DNA of 9,585 bases, from the NCBI GenBank assembly GCA_036271855.1, contig DATAZV010000372.1, positions 1 through 9,585 of the forward strand, written 5' to 3'. This DNA is from JAQGMJ01 sp036271855 (GTDB lineage Bacteria > Pseudomonadota > Gammaproteobacteria > Burkholderiales > JAEUOS01). The notes beneath the pieces were generated by a model, which saw only the letters and a program-made list of their open reading frames with translations, was not told the origin of the DNA and ran no database searches. Below are positions 7,397-9,585 of the stretch, piece by piece; the stretch's first letter is position 1, and every line of letters begins with the position of its first letter. Both the position numbers and the translations under genes were made by a program.

Positions 7397-7816
7397 ATGG
7401 CCACCAAACCCGCCAAAAAACTCGAGACTTTTCCCAACCCGGCACCCGGACGCGACTTTCACATCCACATGCAGATTCCGGAATTCACCTGCCTGTGCCC
7501 GATGACCGGCCAGCCCGACTTCGCCACCCTGGTGCTGGACTACGTGCCGGAAAAGAAATGCGTCGAGCTGAAGTCCCTCAAGCTCTATATCTGGTCCTAT
7601 CGCAACGAAGGCGCGTTCCATGAAAAGGTCACCAACCAGATCCTCGACGACATCGTCGCCGCGATTTCGCCGCGCTATGCCCGCCTGACCGCCAAATTCT
7701 TCGTCCGCGGCGGCATTTTCACCAATGTGGAGGTGGAACACCGCAAAAAAGGCTGGAAACCGGCGCCACGGGTCGACCTGACCCAGTTCGAAAGCGAAAG
7801 CGCGACCCGCGGCTAG
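7397..7816 (+). CDS. queF: NADPH-dependent 7-cyano-7-deazaguanine (preQ0) reductase QueF
   Basis: QueF reduces the nitrile of preQ0 to the amine preQ1 with NADPH, a late cytoplasmic step in making the tRNA base queuosine. The 139-residue product is the short, single-domain type. The catalytic cysteine is Cys34 in FTCLCPMTGQPDFA, with Asp41 seven residues on as the proton relay. The family signature E-(S/L)-K-(S/A)-x-K-(L/Y) appears as ELKSLKLYIW (57-66), and His75-Glu76 in AFHEKV binds substrate. These spacings (7 and 35) equal those of the B. subtilis enzyme (Cys55, Asp62, Glu97). ATG 7397 is preferred over an in-frame TTG at 7379, because the extra residues add nothing recognisable. It is divergent from smc and convergent with mtfA, and stands alone on its strand; other queuosine genes are not in view. 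The TAG stop lies in a CTAG palindrome shared with the mtfA stop. Confidence 0.97.
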   Translation: MATKPAKKLETFPNPAPGRDFHIHMQIPEFTCLCPMTGQPDFATLVLDYVPEKKCVELKSLKLYIWSYRNEGAFHEKVTNQILDDIVAAISPRYARLTAKFFVRGGIFTNVEVEHRKKGWKPAPRVDLTQFESESATRG

Positions 7817-8625
7817 CCCTGCACGCCGAGCGGCTCCTGGCGGTAATAGCGCGCCAGCAGCCGGTAAAGTTCGGGAAAACGGCCGTGCAATTCCGCCGGC
7901 CGGACAAAAAACACTTCTGAAACAACGGCGAAGAACTCGCCGGCGTCTTCCGCCGCATACGGATCGATCAGCGGCATTTCGTGCTCGCGCTCGCCGCGCG
8001 CTTCCCAGCGCCCGACTTCGGCGCAAAACTCGTCGTAGGCATGGCGCATGGTCTCCTGCCACTGCGCCCTCGTCATGCCGGGATGAAATTTCCGGGTCAA
8101 GGGCGGCGCGCCGTTGGTTTCGCCGCTTAAGGCATCGATGCGGTGGGCGAATTCGTGGATCACGGCGTTGCACACCGGCTCTTCGCCAGGCAACTCCTCC
8201 ATCACGCTTTGCCACGCCAGCACCAGCGGGCCGTCCACTCCGGCCTCGCCGACGATTTCGTCCTCGTATTGATGCACGACACCGGCCTCATCCATGGTTT
8301 CGCGCTGGACCCTGAGTGCCTCGCCGGCATAAACAACGATGCTGCGCCAGTTGCGGTAAAAAGCCAGGTCGAGATTGAGAATGGGCAGGCAAGCCTGGGC
8401 GGCAATGGTCAGTTGCACCCGCAAGGTAACCTCGAAACCGCCTGCCCCGGCGAACTCCTTTTCCGCGCAAAACAAGGACACCATTTCGCGCAGGCGCTGG
8501 CGTTCCTCGCCAGTCAGGCGGTCGAAAAAGCGGAATGGCGCCAGCGCCTGGTTCCACGCTTCGTCGGCAAACGCATATTTTTCCAGCAAGCGGCGCCGGC
8601 GCCAGCGCGCCAGGGCCTCAAACAT
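7813..8625 (-). CDS. mtfA: MtfA-like zinc peptidase (Mlc titration factor A family, M90)
   Basis: MtfA of E. coli is a cytosolic zinc aminopeptidase that also binds and inactivates the repressor Mlc, so raising ptsG expression. The 270-residue product is colinear with it. An N-terminal region has LTGEERQRLREMV, then CLPILNLDLAFYRNW (79-93), which matches the CLPVLELGLEWL block. The HEFAH zinc motif is at 157-161 (His157 and His161 as ligands, Glu158 catalytic). The third ligand Glu230 lies in GEFFAVVSEVFF, equivalent to Glu212 of E. coli. RYYRQEPL near the C-terminus is also conserved. All catalytic residues are intact. The ATG at 8625 lies inside the end of the upstream permease gene (8-nt overlap), with an AGGG element (8634-8631) 5 nt before it. 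Its partner here is unknown; a glucose PTS and Mlc are not evident in the window, so only the peptidase role is well supported. Confidence 0.93.
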   Translation of the reverse strand: MFEALARWRRRRLLEKYAFADEAWNQALAPFRFFDRLTGEERQRLREMVSLFCAEKEFAGAGGFEVTLRVQLTIAAQACLPILNLDLAFYRNWRSIVVYAGEALRVQRETMDEAGVVHQYEDEIVGEAGVDGPLVLAWQSVMEELPGEEPVCNAVIHEFAHRIDALSGETNGAPPLTRKFHPGMTRAQWQETMRHAYDEFCAEVGRWEARGEREHEMPLIDPYAAEDAGEFFAVVSEVFFVRPAELHGRFPELYRLLARYYRQEPLGVQG

Positions 8626-9562
8626 CGGCGCCCTGCGCCTCGCGCGCGGCGCTGCGATTGCTGATCACCAGGCCGGCCAGGATCAGCGCAAAACCGGCGA
8701 CGTGATAGAGGCGCAACTCCTCGCCCAGCGCCATGTGGGAGACAAAGGCACCGAATACCGGCAACAAATACAGGAACGGCCCTGCGCGCGTCGGCCCGAT
8801 CGCCGCTACGCCCTTGCCCCAAAAAAGATAACAGACAATCGAAGGAAACGCACCCATGTAAACCCAGGCACCGATCAGTTCGGGGGTCACCCGCGGCGGC
8901 CGCGACAGGTATTCCCACGCGGCGAACGGCGCGAGGGTCAGCAGGCCGATATAGGTGATCGCCGCCAGGTAGGAAAGCGGATGCAACTGCAGTGGCCGGC
9001 GCTTGTAGACGATCGTATACACCGCCCACAGCACCATCGCCACGCCCACCACCATGTCACCGACGTTGAAATTCAGGTGCAGCAGCCTCTCCCACTCGCC
9101 CTGCGCGACGATCCACAGGGCGCCGCAAAAGGAAACACAGATTCCCGAGACCTGCCGGCCGCCGAGCTTTTCCCCGATAAACGCCCAGGAGAGCGCCATG
9201 ATGATGAACGGCACCAGGGTGTTGAGCAGCATGCCGTTGATCGCGGTGGTGTATTGCATGCCCATGTAAGTGAGAGCGTTGTAGGCCCCTGCCCCGGTGA
9301 CGGCGAGGAAGGCCAGCAGAGCCCAGTGCCGGCGCATCTCGGCATGTTCGCGGCGCACATGCGGCCAGGCAAAGGGCAGGATCATCACTGCCGCGAAGAC
9401 CCAGCGGCCAAAGGCGATCATCATCGGCCCGCTTTGCATGCGCAGGCCGCGCGCCATCACCCAGTTGATCGACCAGAACAGGGCCGTCAGTGTCAGCAGC
9501 GTGTATGGCGAAGTAAAAAAGCGCACCAGCCCCGCGCCGTTGCGGGATGGGATCGAGGACAA
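8618..9562 (-). CDS. EamA/DMT-family inner-membrane transporter, 5' end uncertain
   Basis: A drug/metabolite-superfamily permease with two EamA repeats and about ten membrane segments. Approximate positions, numbered from the TTG at 9562, are 19-38, 45-65, 80-98, 105-126, 136-153, 166-186, 196-218, 229-250, 258-278 and 284-303. The first repeat holds FWSINWVMARGL and the loop AFIGEKLGGRQVSG, the second LALGEEL...HVAGFALILAG, both typical of the family. The substrate cannot be told; relatives export amino acids, metabolites or drugs. The start is unclear. TTG 9562 gives 314 residues, and the frame stays open to the window edge (AYINTFP before it). GTG 9526 gives 302 residues starting MRFFTSPYTL, a better fit to the usual short tail before the first segment and to the AT-rich promoter-like stretch at about 9573-9578. 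The last 8 nt overlap mtfA, so the two are probably co-transcribed. Confidence 0.9.
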   Translation of the reverse strand: MSSIPSRNGAGLVRFFTSPYTLLTLTALFWSINWVMARGLRMQSGPMMIAFGRWVFAAVMILPFAWPHVRREHAEMRRHWALLAFLAVTGAGAYNALTYMGMQYTTAINGMLLNTLVPFIIMALSWAFIGEKLGGRQVSGICVSFCGALWIVAQGEWERLLHLNFNVGDMVVGVAMVLWAVYTIVYKRRPLQLHPLSYLAAITYIGLLTLAPFAAWEYLSRPPRVTPELIGAWVYMGAFPSIVCYLFWGKGVAAIGPTRAGPFLYLLPVFGAFVSHMALGEELRLYHVAGFALILAGLVISNRSAAREAQGADV

Positions 9563-9572
9563 GGGAAATGTA

Positions 9573-9578
9573 TTTATA
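9573..9578 (-). promoter_or_regulatory. Possible -10 box for the permease-mtfA unit
   Basis: Read on the minus strand, the window ends in an AT-rich stretch containing TATAAA, which stands out from the GC-rich surroundings. A start site about 7 nt downstream (near 9566) would leave only a few bases before TTG 9562 but about 40 nt before GTG 9526, so the box, if real, favours GTG 9526. The -35 region would lie outside the window, so this cannot be completed here. Confidence 0.35.
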
Positions 9579-9585
9579 TATGCAC

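Noticed and set aside
7346..8215. A minus-strand open frame of 289 codons spanning queF and part of mtfA
   Set aside because: It is the codon-aligned antisense of queF and then an out-of-frame reading of mtfA. Both real genes have intact catalytic motifs, and this frame has none.

Overview
The window is a GC-rich bacterial chromosome segment with tightly packed housekeeping genes. It looks betaproteobacterial, most likely Burkholderiales and perhaps Oxalobacteraceae. The grounds are a canonical Smc (not MukB) directly followed by a ZipA-type divisome protein, an NAD-dependent ligase and GalU, plus a short single-domain QueF. The order smc-zipA-ligA is one I associate with Burkholderiales; the family-level guess is inference from gene order and protein flavour, not from a database search.

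Layout, from low to high coordinates. Positions 1-7185 hold four genes read on the minus strand in the order smc (7185-3658), zipA-like (3599-2502), ligA (2482-434) and galU (437 to beyond the left edge). Gaps are 58 and 19 nt, and ligA and galU share a 4-nt ATGA overlap, so this is very probably one operon covering chromosome organisation, Z-ring anchoring, nick sealing and UDP-glucose synthesis. Positions 7186-7396 form the only sizeable intergenic space (211 nt), a divergent control region with a TATAAT box and two inverted repeats. queF (7397-7816) runs on the plus strand and makes preQ0 reductase for queuosine synthesis. It converges on mtfA (8625-7813, minus), and the two stop codons lie in one CTAG palindrome. 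mtfA overlaps by 8 nt the end of an EamA/DMT-family permease gene (8618 to 9562 or beyond), whose 5' end lies at or past the right edge.

No RNA genes, mobile elements, CRISPR arrays, prophage genes or long repeats were seen, and no stretch over 300 bases lacks a gene. I found no convincing new system. The points most worth a second look are the composition of the smc-zipA-ligA-galU operon, the unusual ZipA architecture, the hairpin just upstream of queF, and the coupling of mtfA to a permease.

Very long open frames opposite smc, zipA, ligA and queF are explained by codon-aligned antisense reading in a genome that avoids TTA, CTA and TCA codons.
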